A stretch of DNA of 64,000 bases from NCBI GenBank assembly GCA_036677685.1, contig JAVBWA010000024.1:62001-126000 (forward strand), written 5' to 3'. The notes beneath the pieces are model-generated. The model was given only the letters and a program-made list of their open reading frames with translations, ran no database searches and had not been told where the DNA came from. The position numbers and the translations under genes were made by a program. The first letter of the stretch is position 1. Every line of letters starts with the position of its first letter. Positions 51,631 to 60,339 of this stretch are shown here, in pieces. This DNA is from JAQUBU01 sp036677685 (lineage in GTDB: Bacteria > Bacillota > Syntrophomonadia > Syntrophomonadales > Syntrophomonadaceae).

Positions 51631-52683
51631 ATGAAGGATAAAACCCTTACTAAGATAATACTGGATATCATTATGACAGTATTATTTCTGATATTAGTTG
51701 ATCCTAAGAATACGGGAATGACATTTCACGAAATTGCAGGGTTGATCATGGCGTCCCTGTTTATATTCCACATTTTCCTGAACTGGTCTTGGATCAAGAA
51801 AGTTTCTAAAAACCTGTTTAATCCCAAGATGAACACCAAGCCCAAGCTCTTTTATTTATTAAATACCGTTTCCTTCATCAGTATTTTGACTATTATAATT
51901 ACCGGGATTGAAATTTCGAAGGTATTGTTTGTTTCAGATTCGGTGGGAATAAATGGCGGATTTGTATTTGTGCATAAATGGGCTGCGTACATTTGCCTGG
52001 GACTCTTTGGAGTTCATATCGTCCTGCATTGGCGTTTTATAGTGAATGCTCTGTCAAAATTGTTCACCCCGCTTAAATCTCCGGTTTTGGGCAAAGTGGC
52101 AATGGGTATGGGGGTTGTAGTAATAACGGTAGGCCTGTTGTATACTCAAATCGCTGAAAGTAAGAACGGCAAAGATAATATAGTTAACGATAATAAAGTT
52201 ATAGGACGAAGAGAATTTCATGGTCATTATCGAAGTGATGTTTACCATCACAAACTCAGGGGCAGCTATGATAATAATATAACAGCCGACAGCAGTGCAG
52301 ATTATAAGCCTTCCGCAGAACCAAGCAGGGATAAGCTTGATTCAAATGAATATCCTGCCCAAACAGGTCAGGATAAGGTCATTTCGGAAGAAAACAATAC
52401 TATTGATGGATACTCATACCAAGAAGGCCAGAATAACAAAATTTCATCGAACAACGGTACTGTAAATGAGTCTCAAACAGAGGCAGGTCAGGGTAACAGC
52501 ATAACGAATAACCCAAGTGACGACGGGGATGCCGCAAATTTAAGCAAATACCTGGAAAAATTGTTCTGTAACGGCTGTGCTAAACACTGTTCTCTGTTAA
52601 ATCCGGAATGCAATAAAGGATATCAGCAGATGGAATATGCCAGAACCCAATATCAACAGCAATATGAAAGCATAAGCCTGTAA
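51631..52683 (+). CDS. DUF4405-type membrane protein with repeat tail and C-terminal cysteine cluster
   Basis: 350 residues. Four membrane helices in the first ~170 residues carry histidines typical of b-type haem proteins (FHEIAGLIMASLFIFHIFLNW, VHKWAAYICLGLFGVHIVLHW). A polar exterior tail has three imperfect ~20-residue repeats around GQxxxIS(x)NN. It ends with CNGCAKHCSLLNPEC, four cysteines able to hold an Fe-S cluster. The ATG at 51631 has AAAGGAG 8 bases upstream. Confidence 0.6.
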   Translation: MKDKTLTKIILDIIMTVLFLILVDPKNTGMTFHEIAGLIMASLFIFHIFLNWSWIKKVSKNLFNPKMNTKPKLFYLLNTVSFISILTIIITGIEISKVLFVSDSVGINGGFVFVHKWAAYICLGLFGVHIVLHWRFIVNALSKLFTPLKSPVLGKVAMGMGVVVITVGLLYTQIAESKNGKDNIVNDNKVIGRREFHGHYRSDVYHHKLRGSYDNNITADSSADYKPSAEPSRDKLDSNEYPAQTGQDKVISEENNTIDGYSYQEGQNNKISSNNGTVNESQTEAGQGNSITNNPSDDGDAANLSKYLEKLFCNGCAKHCSLLNPECNKGYQQMEYARTQYQQQYESISL

Positions 52684-52686
52684 GAT

Positions 52687-52724
52687 GTGACAGGGGTGTG
52701 ACAAGAGAACCGTCCCCCTGTCAC
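52687..52724. repeat. REP-like palindrome
   Basis: GTGACAGGGG pairs with CCCCTGTCAC around a loop containing AGAGAACCGTC. Same family as 46789-46838. Confidence 0.6.
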
Positions 52725-52815
52725 TCTTGTTATTTAGCAAACTTAACAAAAAGTGGGTGAGATAAAAAATAATACGTGGGTAAAATAATTACAGAACAAA
52801 TAAGGAGGTGATTAA

Positions 52816-52938
52816 ATGAAAAACACAAAAAAACCAAAAGCCAATTCCAATGATATTAGCCCGATTGATAATCCAACGGGTGCTATTGACTTTTATATGC
52901 CTCTGCCTGATGATGTTTATAAAAAATGGAATAAATAA
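52816..52938 (+). CDS. 40-residue peptide gene (unknown)
   Basis: Starts MKNTKKPKANSNDISPIDNP and ends PDDVYKKWNK. AAGGAGGTGA lies 4-5 bases before the ATG, the ideal RBS, and a terminator follows at 52969. Basic at the N-terminus, no membrane segment. No family is recognised. Confidence 0.55.
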   Translation: MKNTKKPKANSNDISPIDNPTGAIDFYMPLPDDVYKKWNK

Positions 52939-53246
52939 AAGAAATAAAACGAGGGTAACTTTCGTTTGAGCCTGTCTTTAAGCCAGGCTATTTTTTGCTA
53001 ATTGCCTGTTATCAGGGTTTCATAGGCAAAAAGTGAGTATTTTCATCTGTATTTCTTACCTGGTATGCTCCGCCTCCATCCCTTAGCAACAAGGGTTAGA
53101 ACAGTAATAGTCATTCTGTTGTTGGTTCCATTGTATATAAGGTGGTATGTCAAGTCGAAAGATAAGATAGATGACTCAAGGTTTGGCAACTGGTGATTAC
53201 AGGTATTAAATCTAAAGATGCCGTTAAAGGAAACTATCAGGCAGTA
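52939..53246. other. Intergenic region with terminator
   Basis: AGCCTG/CAGGCT hairpin plus six T residues at 52969-52998 ends the small peptide transcript. The remaining ~245 bases show no gene. Confidence 0.6.
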
Positions 53247-54533
53247 TTATATATTGGTCAAACTTGCTCTACGCTTAACAGTTTTTTCAATCGGGAGCCA
53301 GGATTCCAGAAGCTGCTGCTTACTTATCCAAACCAGTTTGGGATGTTTGTGCAGATATTTTTTTAAACGGGCTTTTCCGGGCGAGGCATATAGTAATAGC
53401 AGTATTTTTTGCAGAAAACCCGCCAAACGAGTGGATATCGTCAGTGGCATCGACCTAACCTGAAAACCAAAGCGCTCGGCTCCCTGATTTATCAAGGTCA
53501 AACCAAGCAATACTTTTATATCTCGATATTCGGGGTTTTCAGCCACATAGCTTGCCAGACCCGGTAAAGAGCTTCTTACCTGTCCCAGGAGATGAATTCC
53601 TTGCCTGCAAGAGTTTGTTCCGGGACCTAAGCGCGGACTGTCCAGATGGATTTCTCCAACCAGATCGCCTCTTTGAGCCAGCAATTGCCCGGTTTGAGAA
53701 TAAAGATCAGGCCCCTGAAAGCGGGTTTTTGATATACGAAATACATTACTTGAATCAATGCGTTCTACCAGGTAAAGCTTTGCAAAAAGCCGTTCCCAAC
53801 TGGACAATCCTTTTATTGCTATCCTGCGAAAAACAGACCACTGGGGAAAAGTTAATGCTGCCAGAGGCAGTTTCTTATCTTCCGTAATCTTTTGGCAGAG
53901 CAGTCCAAGCGTATTTAGTGTATTGACGGGAGCCCCCTTTTCACCCCCGGCATCGTGCAGGAGAATGATCGAGCCTTCCCTCACGCTTTTTAGGATTCGC
54001 TCTATAATCTCTTCGGGACCGCGCCGAACCTGCCAGTCGTGACCTTCGGCATCCCATAGTATTGCCTTTTTGTTGCGGATTTTCATCCACAGCCAGGTAC
54101 TCAGGCTAAAAGTTCCCCAGGGCGGACGAATCCATTCCACTGCTTCCCCGGTCAAATCTTCCAGGGTGGCTATGCATTGATCCCATTCCTTCCAAGTCGC
54201 CCAGGGGGATAAAAACCAGGCAAAGCGATGGTGTTGGGTATGAGCGCCCAGGCAGTGCCCGCGGCTGCGAATGAGCTTAATCAGCCCGGGATAGCGGGCC
54301 GCCTTTTCACCAATTACGAAAAAAGTAGCTTTTACATTATATAGATCTAAAATATCGAGTATTTGGGGAGTAATTTCCGGATTTGGGCCATCATCAAAGG
54401 TAATTGCTGCACCGGGAGAATATTGCCGTTTCCAGGCTCCGGCCCCCAAGTAATGCAGGATAAAATCAGGAATAATCGTATAGATTGCTGCGAACGCTAA
54501 AAGTCCAAAGAGTATCATATATATATGGTCCAT
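53247..54533 (-). CDS. Polysaccharide deacetylase with C-terminal YkoP-like region
   Basis: 428 residues. One N-terminal membrane anchor, then a NodB domain at about 38-215: TFDDGPN (catalytic and metal Asp), HTQHH (metal His), RPPWGTF and LLHDAGG. The C-terminal ~200 residues match the region that often follows such deacetylases in Firmicutes (YkoP-like). It probably deacetylates a cell-wall or cell-surface glycan. The start directly abuts the MFS gene's stop. Confidence 0.8.
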   Translation of the reverse strand: MDHIYMILFGLLAFAAIYTIIPDFILHYLGAGAWKRQYSPGAAITFDDGPNPEITPQILDILDLYNVKATFFVIGEKAARYPGLIKLIRSRGHCLGAHTQHHRFAWFLSPWATWKEWDQCIATLEDLTGEAVEWIRPPWGTFSLSTWLWMKIRNKKAILWDAEGHDWQVRRGPEEIIERILKSVREGSIILLHDAGGEKGAPVNTLNTLGLLCQKITEDKKLPLAALTFPQWSVFRRIAIKGLSSWERLFAKLYLVERIDSSNVFRISKTRFQGPDLYSQTGQLLAQRGDLVGEIHLDSPRLGPGTNSCRQGIHLLGQVRSSLPGLASYVAENPEYRDIKVLLGLTLINQGAERFGFQVRSMPLTISTRLAGFLQKILLLLYASPGKARLKKYLHKHPKLVWISKQQLLESWLPIEKTVKRRASLTNI

Positions 54534-55703
54534 TTAGATTCCCTCCCCGCCAAGCTTAGTCTCGTTAACAAACTTGTCAATATTACCCGAGGCGTAGAAA
54601 ACTGCCATGCTGGCCAGAATAAATGCACTTACCAGAAACGGTGCCTGATACCCAAAGGTGCTTCCTACTATACCGCCAGTGTAAGCACCGGCAGAGGTCC
54701 CAATGCCTTCGATGGTCATAAATACAGCCCACATGCTACCCATTTTTTCCGGAGAAACGACTCGTGCCATTAGCCCATTCCAGGCCGGAAGAATGAGAGA
54801 ATAGGCTATTCCTATTAAAATGCCGACGAGCAGGGCATGGCTGACTGCTTTTTGCATAGGCAGGAGTACCAGCCCGATGGCAGCCAGCAAAAAACCGGCA
54901 ATAAGCGGCCCTTTAACCCCCAAACGGTCTGCCAGAATACCAGATGGAATCAACAGTAATACCGTAAACGCTCCGGCGCCGATAAGGAAATAGGCAAACT
55001 GCCCGGTGCTCAAGCCAAAGACGGTCCGGGCGTAGATGGCAATAATCGGGGTTAGAATGCCAATCGACATTGTCTGCACAAACATCCCCGGATAAAGTAT
55101 CCAGAGAGAAATTAGTTCCCGGGTCAATTCCTTCATGAAGGTTGAAGTTGAGATTACCTTTTCCCGAATTGTTGGTGGTGAAAACCCAAATATATTTAAC
55201 ATTAAAGCGATTCCCAATGTACCCAGAACCAGTGAGAAGGCAATCGTATAAGAATAACCCATCATATAATTTACGATAACCATCCCTGACCCTGCCCCTA
55301 CCAACCAGGCCATGAAAACCTTGCTTAGTGCTTCACCAATGTGATGCAAAGGCATTTTGGCAGTTATTCCGGTTATAACAGCCGGCCACACCGGGGATAC
55401 ACCCAGACCAAACAAACCTGCACCTGTAATAAAGGATATTGCGTTCCAATGCATGTAGATTAATAAGATGCCGCAGGCAGATATGACTATACCGCCTGAT
55501 ATCAGCCATTTTCCACCATAATGGTCGGTCAGCCAGCCAGCCGGCAGGCGAAAAAGGTTATCGAGCAGATATAACAAAGAAATTGCCGTTCCTATTATAC
55601 TGAGATCAAATCTGCCTACAATCTGCCCGTATAGTGGGATTAAGCCAATAATCAGGGCTCCTCGTGCGAACTCCAATAAACTCAGAACCAATAAAGGTGC
55701 CAT
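54534..55703 (-). CDS. MFS transporter
   Basis: About 389 residues with 12 predicted helices. The loop 2-3 motif is LPAGWLTDHYGGKW, and a related GILADRLGVKG lies in the second half. Its place between a UgtP-like glycosyltransferase and a deacetylase recalls the ypfP-ltaA pair, in which an MFS protein flips glycolipid; that role is inference only. The ATG at 55703 has GGGTGAT 5 bases upstream. Confidence 0.75.
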   Translation of the reverse strand: MAPLLVLSLLEFARGALIIGLIPLYGQIVGRFDLSIIGTAISLLYLLDNLFRLPAGWLTDHYGGKWLISGGIVISACGILLIYMHWNAISFITGAGLFGLGVSPVWPAVITGITAKMPLHHIGEALSKVFMAWLVGAGSGMVIVNYMMGYSYTIAFSLVLGTLGIALMLNIFGFSPPTIREKVISTSTFMKELTRELISLWILYPGMFVQTMSIGILTPIIAIYARTVFGLSTGQFAYFLIGAGAFTVLLLIPSGILADRLGVKGPLIAGFLLAAIGLVLLPMQKAVSHALLVGILIGIAYSLILPAWNGLMARVVSPEKMGSMWAVFMTIEGIGTSAGAYTGGIVGSTFGYQAPFLVSAFILASMAVFYASGNIDKFVNETKLGGEGI

Positions 55704-55707
55704 TATA

Positions 55708-56862
55708 TCACCCAACTTGCATATTTTTTGGTGGTGATTCTTTCACCAACTGTAAAATGTATTGCACTGCTCGTTCCGCCGCGTGTCCCGGTAAGACCTG
55801 GGCTGCTGCCTTGCACATATTTGTCATATCTGCCGGGTGCTCTAAAAGAGAGAATAATATCGATTCCAATTCTGCGCGTGTATGGGCAGTTCTCCCGGCA
55901 CCGGTTCTTTCCAAAAACGCGGTATTTTCCTGTTCCTGACCGGGAATTGGCTGATAGATGATGATAGGCAATCGTTTGGTTAAAGCTTCGGAAACGGTCA
56001 AGCCGCCTGCTTTGGTAATGATAATGTCGGCAGCACTCATCAACTCGTCTACATTATCAACAAAACCAAAGCGCAGGATAGTATTGCGGGGATTGCTCAT
56101 TACGTCATCCAGAGATTTATACAGATCCTCATCCCTACCGCAGACCACTATTGACTGCGAGGGAATTGATGTATTGGCCAGGGTTTTACATAATTCCTTC
56201 AAATCATTTAATACGCCATAAGCCCCTCCCATTATTAAACAGGTCGGGAGGTTGGGCAGCAGCCCCAGGGAAGTTCTAAGCCCGGATTGATCCAAATCAC
56301 TGTCAAACCGGGGACTTACCGGGATACCGGTTAACTTAATACGCGCCGGGTCGATCCCCCTGGCGACCATACTATTAAAGATTTCTTCAGAACCGACAAT
56401 ATACAAATCAACACCGGCATGAATCCATTGACTGTGAACTGTGTAATCAGTAACGACTACTACCAGGGGGATATTTACGGCTCTTTTTAGCTTTAAGCTG
56501 GCAATGACACCGGCTACGGTAGGATAGGTACATATAATCAGTTCAGGCTGCCATGAACGTATATATGCTAAATATTTTCTCTGGCCGGTTTTGTTTAAAA
56601 AGCGCTGCAGGATGGATTTTGATGAGATGTGAGCCGTGCGGTAATAAAATTTCCCCCAAAGGCTTGGTGTCCGCTTAATCATCCCGATATATAAATCCTT
56701 TAGCAAGCTATTGCCCAATTTGCTCAGCAATTCTCCACAATCCAGATGCCTGATCTCCGCAGCGGGGCACATACTGTAAATTGATTCAATCAAAGCATCA
56801 GCCGCCCGGACATGTCCGGCGCCAAAAGAAGCGGAAAAAACAAGTATTCGCAGATTCTTCAA
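55708..56862 (-). CDS. UgtP/MGDG-synthase-like glycosyltransferase
   Basis: About 384 residues. LRILVFSASFGAGHVRAADAL is the acceptor-domain motif of processive diacylglycerol glycosyltransferases. VVVTDYTVHSQWIHAGVDLYIV and the C-terminal donor-site ITKAGGLTVSEALTKRLPIIIY also match. It would add sugars to diacylglycerol in the membrane. The TTG at 56862 has GGGGGTG 6 bases upstream; an ATG at 56904 is possible. Confidence 0.85.
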   Translation of the reverse strand: MKNLRILVFSASFGAGHVRAADALIESIYSMCPAAEIRHLDCGELLSKLGNSLLKDLYIGMIKRTPSLWGKFYYRTAHISSKSILQRFLNKTGQRKYLAYIRSWQPELIICTYPTVAGVIASLKLKRAVNIPLVVVVTDYTVHSQWIHAGVDLYIVGSEEIFNSMVARGIDPARIKLTGIPVSPRFDSDLDQSGLRTSLGLLPNLPTCLIMGGAYGVLNDLKELCKTLANTSIPSQSIVVCGRDEDLYKSLDDVMSNPRNTILRFGFVDNVDELMSAADIIITKAGGLTVSEALTKRLPIIIYQPIPGQEQENTAFLERTGAGRTAHTRAELESILFSLLEHPADMTNMCKAAAQVLPGHAAERAVQYILQLVKESPPKNMQVG

Positions 56863-56936
56863 AAACTTCACCCCCATTAAAATGAACATGTCTTGATTTT
56901 TCAATGATTAGCCAGCAGCCACGATAAAATACGAAG

Positions 56937-57647
56937 CTAAATATGTAAAATCTGTATTTGATTTAAAAAGTAGTGAAAGAAACCTGCAGTTGTACGCTGG
57001 GTAAGCGGAAGCATAGCTGCAGTCGCTGAATGATAACCCCTAATCGACCTGTCTTTTACCAGTGAAAATAAATCGAAGGATGCCCAGGCATTATCCACAA
57101 CCCACTCCCCGGCATTGAGGATTTTGTCTTTGTACAAACCACCTGAAAAGACCATATAGTTTTGAACATGCTCATCCGCCCAACGCTCATAACGATGATG
57201 GCCTTCAAAAATGATGTTTCTGGCATGATAGGGTACACACATGTCCTGTACCAGATGAACAGCGGCGCCGAGGTAGAAAAAACCCTTTTGGAAATGGTAC
57301 TGGCTGATACAGTTTCTGGCCATTATGAAAAAGCGATTGCATTCCACAACCGCGGATGGCCAGCCGCGCAGGCCCTGACCTGAAACAGGATCATAGTAAT
57401 GCGATACATTTTTCCATCCCTGATCGGCCCAGGCGGTTCCCGCATTTATTTGGTCCAAATAGAGAGACAGTAGTTTTCCTTCCTTCACCCACCCGTCATT
57501 TTTGAGAATCTCAATCGCCGATTGGTTGCAGTGGCTATGCACGACTTCAATCTGAGGGTCAATCAACTTTTGCAGCGGACTGGTTGTAGCCAGTATAAAC
57601 CGAGCCGTTGCCATGCACGAAGCAGATGCTGTTTCTGCAAAATTCAC
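56937..57647 (-). CDS. Zinc-dependent phospholipase C (alpha-toxin-type fold)
   Basis: 236 residues. The metal-ligand pattern of bacterial zinc PLC is visible: H in VVHSHCNQSA, D and H in AWADQGWKNVSHYYDP, HLVQDMCVPYH near 130-140, and HHRYERWADEH. No signal peptide is evident, which is unusual because family members are secreted. The GTG start has GGAGG 6-7 bases upstream. It is first in a minus-strand run of envelope-lipid genes. Confidence 0.75.
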   Translation of the reverse strand: MNFAETASASCMATARFILATTSPLQKLIDPQIEVVHSHCNQSAIEILKNDGWVKEGKLLSLYLDQINAGTAWADQGWKNVSHYYDPVSGQGLRGWPSAVVECNRFFIMARNCISQYHFQKGFFYLGAAVHLVQDMCVPYHARNIIFEGHHRYERWADEHVQNYMVFSGGLYKDKILNAGEWVVDNAWASFDLFSLVKDRSIRGYHSATAAMLPLTQRTTAGFFHYFLNQIQILHI

Positions 57648-57895
57648 CGGTTTTCCTCCCCCGCACGAATGATGCTATTATGATGGCATTTAAACATTAA
57701 TTCCAAATTAGACATTTATTAAAAAAGCATTAAACAAAGCTAAAAGATGTATTAAGTTTTACCAGTTCCTTCTTCAAAATTTGCGGTTGGTACCAAGTGT
57801 TAAAGGGGAAAAACGGGAATTCTTTGGAAAATATATGAACGAGGCTGGTCTAATTACGAAATTAGTAATAATATGGAATTAGAATTGTTTATGTA
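57648..57895. other. Divergent intergenic region
   Basis: About 250 AT-rich bases between the PLC gene and the activator gene. No clear operator seen. Confidence 0.3.
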
Positions 57896-59920
57896 ATGGA
57901 GAAATTGCGTATGGAAGGCATGAATAAGCTGTCAGACATTGGTACCGCGTGGGCCAAATTCATTACTAACGGCAATCCCCAATCCCTCAAGGTGCGTCCG
58001 GAAATACTGGAATCATGGTGCAGGTGCTATGCCTGCCGGGTGGACCCTTATGATGGCACCAGCCACTGCCTCTTGGAACAGCAGGAACTTGAGGAACTGC
58101 TGCACCAGCAACGGGAACTGATCGAGGTAGCCCGCCCTTTTATGGTCAATTTGCACGAGTTTGTAGCCGGCTCGGGTTTTATTGTTATTTTGGCCGACAA
58201 ACGGGGTTACATTATGGAAGTCATGGGTGATTATAATATCCTGGAAAATGCAAATAAGGTTAACCTCAGCAAAGGCTACGGCTGGATGGAGGAGGAAGTG
58301 GGCACCAATGGCATTGGAACTGCGCTGGCTTTGGACAGGCCCTTTCAAGTCTCGGGGCAGGAGCATTACTGCCGGAAAATCCACTCCTGGACCTGTTCGG
58401 CGGCTCCCATTGTAAGTGAAGACGGACGGGCTGTCGGCGCACTGCAAATGTCCGGGCCATCCCACGAAGCCCATTTGCATACTCTGGGGATGGTGGTGGC
58501 TGCTGTGGAAGCTATTTCGGATCAGATGCGGATTAACAAACAAAACCGGGAACTAACGGTTTTGAACAACAGTCTGAACGGCATATTTCAGACCATGTCG
58601 GACGGGGCTGTACTGATAAATGAGCAAGGGGTTATCAGCCAAATCAACCCGGCCGCCGAACGGATGCTGGGCAAAGGCTTGAACGGGGACAACATCCGGG
58701 AAATATTCGGACGTTCAGATAAAATATTAAATGTTTTGGCGAAATCACGGGCTTTCAACGATGTGGAATTAATCGCCGATACAGATTTGAGCCGCTTGCA
58801 TTGCCTGGCTACCGGCAAACCCATTAAGGACAACAAGGGCGGAAGCACAGGGGCAGTGATCTTTTTTAATCCCATCCACAAGGTCAAGAATTTGGCCAAC
58901 CGCTTCAGCGGAGCTGAAGCCACCTTTTATTTTCGTGATATCATCGGCAGCAGCAGGTCTTTGTGCGATGCAATACAGCTCGCATCCCAGGCCGCATCTA
59001 CCATCAGCAATATCTTGATTACCGGTGAAAGCGGAACCGGCAAGGAACTCTTCGCTCAAGCCATCCATAATCAGGGACCGCGCCGCCATGGACCATTTGT
59101 CGCCTTAAACTGCGCCGCTCTTCCCCGGGAGTTGATTGCCAGCGAATTATTCGGGTATGTGGAAGGTGCTTTTACCGGGGCCAGCCGGGGCGGGCGGCCG
59201 GGTAAATTTGAACTTGCGGCCGGAGGCACCCTTTTTCTGGATGAAATCGGGGATATGCCTATCGATCAACAGGCCACCCTGTTGCGGGTGTTGCAGGAAA
59301 AGAAGATCACCAGAGTAGGCGGGGAAAAGGTCATTCCGGTAGATGTTCGGATAATTTGCGCGACTCATAAAAACCTGCTGGAAGAAGTGCGTAAAGGCAA
59401 CTTCCGGGAAGATCTTTACTACCGTCTTAATGTAATTCTGGTATCGGTCCTGCCGCTGCGGGAGCGTGCCGGAGATGTGCTGGTGCTCTTCGATTATCTC
59501 CTGGAAAAGATCAGCAGAAGGCTGGGCATAAGCATCGAATACGTCGATCCCGTAGTAGGACAATGTTTGCAGCGTTATAGCTGGCCGGGCAATGTTCGGG
59601 AATTGGAAAATGTGGTGGAAAAGATGGTTAACCGGGCTAATGGGCCCAATTTATATGCGGAGCACCTGCCGCCGGAAATAATTATGGCCGAATACAAGCA
59701 AGCGTTTGCCAATCAATCGGCTGCTGCGCGGGACGATGCTCCGGAGTACCGGAAAGAAGGCATTACCGATCTGCTGGCGGAACGACAGGCCATAATTGAT
59801 GCCCTGGCCCGCCACCATGGAAATATCAGCCGGGTAGCCCGGGAGTTGGGGTACTCGCGCAACACCGTTTACCGCAAAATGAACTTTTATCAAATTTCCC
59901 GGGAACAATCATTCAAGTAA
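57896..59920 (+). CDS. AcoR-like sigma-54-dependent activator (GAF-PAS-AAA-Fis)
   Basis: 674 residues. A GAF-like sensor at about 60-205 includes GTNGIGTALALDRPFQVSGQEHYC, typical of AcoR. PAS lies at about 215-300 and AAA+ at about 325-555 with GESGTGKELFAQ, GAFTGA and FLDEIGDMP. The Fis HTH near 640-670 reads GNISRVARELGYSRNTVYRKM. The aldehyde dehydrogenase gene downstream has a consensus sigma-54 promoter, so it is the likely target. ATG 57896 lacks an RBS; ATG 57911 is an alternative. Confidence 0.9.
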   Translation: MEKLRMEGMNKLSDIGTAWAKFITNGNPQSLKVRPEILESWCRCYACRVDPYDGTSHCLLEQQELEELLHQQRELIEVARPFMVNLHEFVAGSGFIVILADKRGYIMEVMGDYNILENANKVNLSKGYGWMEEEVGTNGIGTALALDRPFQVSGQEHYCRKIHSWTCSAAPIVSEDGRAVGALQMSGPSHEAHLHTLGMVVAAVEAISDQMRINKQNRELTVLNNSLNGIFQTMSDGAVLINEQGVISQINPAAERMLGKGLNGDNIREIFGRSDKILNVLAKSRAFNDVELIADTDLSRLHCLATGKPIKDNKGGSTGAVIFFNPIHKVKNLANRFSGAEATFYFRDIIGSSRSLCDAIQLASQAASTISNILITGESGTGKELFAQAIHNQGPRRHGPFVALNCAALPRELIASELFGYVEGAFTGASRGGRPGKFELAAGGTLFLDEIGDMPIDQQATLLRVLQEKKITRVGGEKVIPVDVRIICATHKNLLEEVRKGNFREDLYYRLNVILVSVLPLRERAGDVLVLFDYLLEKISRRLGISIEYVDPVVGQCLQRYSWPGNVRELENVVEKMVNRANGPNLYAEHLPPEIIMAEYKQAFANQSAAARDDAPEYRKEGITDLLAERQAIIDALARHHGNISRVARELGYSRNTVYRKMNFYQISREQSFK

Positions 59921-59996
59921 GTTAAATGGACATGTGTATCGAATTGCGTAACACTTGTTACTTGTAAATAATGGGGCTGAAATGAATATATTACCT

Positions 59997-60039
59997 GTAT
60001 TGAGCACCTGTTGCATTTTATGTGACAGGTGCTCAATAC
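59997..60039. promoter_or_regulatory. Perfect 15-bp inverted repeat, activator site or terminator
   Basis: GTATTGAGCACCTGT and its exact complement are separated by 13 bases. It lies about 95 bp upstream of the sigma-54 promoter, the usual distance for an upstream activator sequence. Read as RNA it is a strong hairpin with only a weak T tract, so terminator function is possible but less certain. Confidence 0.6.
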
Positions 60040-60134
60040 ATTTTAAAGCCTATTGTCAGATCATGATAATCGTAAAGAACTTAATAATGGGGACTTTCAG
60101 CACCTTGTTTTTTAAAATCGCCGGTTAAATTACT

Positions 60135-60150
60135 TGGCACGTTTATTGCT
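60135..60150 (+). promoter_or_regulatory. Sigma-54 (-24/-12) promoter of the aldehyde dehydrogenase gene
   Basis: TGGCAC-GTTTA-TTGCT is an exact match to TGGCAC-N5-TTGCW. Predicted start near 60161. Confidence 0.9.
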
Positions 60151-60339
60151 TGACAAATATTAGAAGCAATATTTCTTAAAGCGAGTCAAGTAATTCGATG
60201 TTGATTGAACATCAAATATAAGCGGCAGTTGATTTGAATAATGGCATGGGAAGGAGGCGAATAGGGTACGGGCTAAAATGATGCTAAAGGAACTGTTTGT
60301 ATTTTACAGACTGATTACTTAATCGAGGAGGGATTTGTT

